A stretch of DNA of 32,500 bases from Anaeromyces robustus (lineage: Eukaryota > Neocallimastigomycota > Neocallimastigomycetes > Neocallimastigales > Neocallimastigaceae). The number at the start of each line of letters is the position of its first letter. The first letter of the stretch is position 1. A program made the position numbers and the translations under genes. Positions 30,188 to 32,500 of the stretch are shown in pieces. Location of the stretch: the NCBI GenBank assembly GCA_002104895.1, contig MCFG01000001.1, forward strand, positions 465,001-497,500, in the 5' to 3' direction. The notes below the pieces were generated by a model that was given only the letters and a program-made list of their open reading frames with translations, was not told the origin of the DNA and made no database searches.

Positions 30188-32500
30188 ATTACAATTTTTT
30201 ATAGCAATTATATAGAGAATATGAAAATTCTGGTTTAACACCTAGCGCATATTTACAAAAGCATTCTTATTCAAAATTATCAAAATATTCAACAAGAGAT
30301 TCTGAAATAAAAATATTAAGAGATTTGGGAGCCTTAATTGTAAATCAAGTTTTAGATACAAAAGAAAAAAATTGCCAAACTGTATTTACATTTATTCAAG
30401 AAATTATGGCAACTTCTGTTCTTTTACCAGTAGTTGAAAAGCTTGCTGATCCATATTTCATAAATAATTTAATTTACACAAAATTAGGAGATAATCCAAA
30501 GTCTAAAAAAAAACCTACACAAAAACATTCTTTATCTCATAAATTAAGTAAAAAAAACAGTCAACTAAGTATCAAAAGTACTATTAGTAATAACGATAAT
30601 CAAAATAATTATCCACCAAGTGAATCATCTTTTGATCAATTAAATGATTCATATACTGGACAAATTGATCAACAGAGTGAACTTTCTCTTTCTTTAAGTG
30701 ATTCTAATATGCCAAGAATAACTTTTGAAGAAGGAATTAAAGACGAAAGAATGCTTTCTGAATTTAATATCTTTTTAAAAGAACAAGAATTAGATGAATT
30801 ATTATATTTATATATACAAATAGAACAATTTAAAAGTCATTTCAGTAATAATGAATATGATATTGAAATTGTTGAAAATTATGGAAATAATATTATTAAT
30901 AACTTTATTTATACTGATCGTAAAGTTTTAATAAATAATTTAATTCATCCTTATGTTCTTGAAAAATATCATATTCGTATTGATAATAATATATTAAGAG
31001 GTAATCTTTTTGATGATTTACAAAATGAAGTAGCTAATACTATAAATCAAAAATATTGGCCAATATTTTTGAAAGACTATGATTATCGTTATAATAATGA
31101 AGATGAGAATAATAGTAATGCTGATTTTGATAATAATGAAAATAGTCCAGAATTAGAAAATGAAATCATAATCATGAATTCACCCCTTCTACCACCAAAT
31201 GCTCGATTTAATATTGAAGAATATTCAATAGATGATCAATATTTAAGTCATAAAGATGATACCTTTGTCAATTCCTTCATAAATTCATATCGCCCTATTA
31301 AACAAAAATTAGCAGTTACAACAAGATATAACATATATAGACATAGAAGAAGACTTTCTGAAAGTGATTCTATCATCCTACAATCTTTTGGAATTGATTA
31401 TATAAATAAGATGAATAAAACATATGGTTCCAAATATATTATTAAAGATCATAAAAGAATTGATCGTCATCTTGACCATCTTATTCATCTTAGTGAAGAA
31501 AAAGTTAATCATTATATTAATGAGATTGCTATAAAGAAAAGTGAAGTAACAGCATTAGATCAGACAATAGAACATATTTTAACTAATTTCAATGGTACTA
31601 CAGCAAAGGATGAAGAACTTTTCCAAACAACAATGCAAAAAATGACTTCCAAAAAAATGGAATATCAAATGGAAATTGAAGAATTAAATCAAGTTCGAGC
31701 TTCCATGGAAACAAAAATTAGTGAATTGAAGGAACACCAAATTTTCAAAGCAAAGTATAAAATTATTATTATTGATCCATTACAAGAATCTATTATTTCA
31801 AATATGCGACCACTTCCTATGAATTATAGATTTAATTTAGAAGTTTATAATATCATTAATATAAATGAAAAATATGATTTTAGTAAAATGTATAAAGAAC
31901 TTTACGATTTTCATTTAAAATTAAAATTAAAATATAAAAATATTCCAGATTTCCCATCTTATGAATATCTTATATATAAGAAAAAAGTTTTTAGAGATCA
32001 TTTAATATCAAGAAATGCCCTTCCAAAGGAAAAACATGAATCTTCCTTTACTGATATTTATCAAATTACTACCAGTGAATTAGTACAAGAATTAGAAAGT
32101 TATTTCAATATTTTATCAAATATACCAATAATTGGTGAAAACCCAGATTTTGTACGTTTTATTACTAATTATAAGTCGCATCCAACCTTAGCTGCATCCG
32201 CTACTTTACCAGTGTTACCTTCTAGAGATCATAGACCAGCCTCAGCAACTAATCCCGTTGCATATCAACATTCTTTACCTGATACAGAAAATGATCGTGG
32301 TAAAAGAAAATTAACTAATGATAAAAGAATGAGTAATGCTTCTCTTTCTTCTATGATGAGCTTTATTAAACCTACAAGAAGTCATCGTAAAGCTAAATCT
32401 TCTTCCTTTTCATTTTCAAGGTTAAATGAAAAAATTAATGATAAAATTAATGATAAATTATTTAATATTAATACAAATACGAATTCTTCAAGTAATGGAA
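28679..32500 (+). CDS. MDM1: TM-PXA-RGS-PX sorting nexin, Mdm1/SNX13/SNX25-like (3' partial)
   Basis: Exons 28679-29527 and 29643-29897, and a third from 30205 that is still open at the window end; 1133 residues are visible. Residues 1-200 are acidic, Asn/Asp/Glu/Lys-rich and probably disordered. A hydrophobic stretch (about 209-247, FKIIIASLVITLIFPKLL...GFVLGLMYIV) makes one long or two short membrane helices. A PXA domain follows (about 296-463: LDNFLIDFNKNFIDKWW ... FIQEIMATSVLLPVVEKLADPYFINNLIY). Then come a linker, an RGS-like domain (about 536-655, TFEEGIKDERMLSEFNIFLKEQ), a coiled coil (about 791-883) and a PX-like domain (about 885-1018). A Ser-rich basic linker runs to the edge, and the usual C-terminal nexin domain would lie beyond it. 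Family members tether the ER to vacuole/lysosome, endosomes or lipid droplets. Only the order of domains and signature residues supports this, but the order is distinctive. The Mdm1 name is a family-level assignment. Confidence 0.9.
29968..30186 (+). repeat. ATT trinucleotide array in intron 2 of the sorting-nexin gene
   Basis: Over 200 bases of ATT with TTATTTATT interruptions fill the intron 29898-30204, between the exon ending GAA CAA ATG and the acceptor before CAATTATATAGAG. Confidence 0.92.

Overview
The window looks like nuclear DNA of a very AT-rich eukaryote. Genes are split by many short GT-AG introns, exons are flanked by almost pure A/T DNA, proteins carry long Asn/Ser tracts, and ATTT/AAAT tetranucleotide arrays are scattered through introns and spacers. 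The gene set includes a UBA/C2H2/UBX protein, a Fun14 protein with an EF-hand-like loop, an Mdm1-like TM-PXA-RGS-PX protein and a WDR62/MAPKBP1-type WD40 scaffold. With the base composition, this best fits an anaerobic gut fungus (Neocallimastigomycota). A dictyostelid amoeba is the main alternative. This assignment is inference. The code is standard: TAA and TGA both end genes.

Layout: positions 1-3215 (minus strand) hold a coiled-coil gene whose stop codon is the first three bases of the window. A gene-free, repeat-rich spacer of 5.3 kb follows. All remaining genes are on the plus strand: a ten-exon UBXN1-like Cdc48 cofactor (8529-11081), a four-exon gene of unknown function (13306-14874), a two-exon Lys/Ser-rich gene with seven 12-residue tandem repeats (15629-16286), a four-exon FUN14 gene (17085-17836), a sixteen-exon WD40 scaffold of about 1804 residues (18943-26787), and a PXA/RGS/PX sorting-nexin gene that starts at 28679 and runs off the right edge. 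I assembled the exons by hand from reading frame, splice signals and recalled family sequence. For the four recognised families, every junction keeps the frame and the expected domain order.

The genes do not form an operon or an obvious single pathway. Shared themes are organelle membrane and quality control (Fun14, Mdm1-like, UBX/Cdc48 cofactor) and perhaps the cytoskeleton or centrosome (the WDR62-type scaffold and the coiled-coil protein with an SxIP-like motif). The second theme would suit an organism with flagellated zoospores.

I found no convincing new multi-gene system, mobile element, RNA gene or CRISPR array. The points most worth a second look are: a stop-free, 3n-length intron of the WD40 gene made almost entirely of ATTT repeats; the orphan SKSTLKSSENLK repeat protein; a C2H2 finger between UBA and UBX; a complete EF-hand-like loop in Fun14; a three-codon upstream ORF two bases before the sorting-nexin start; three perfect 61-bp tandem copies in an intron; and several perfect hairpins in the spacers.
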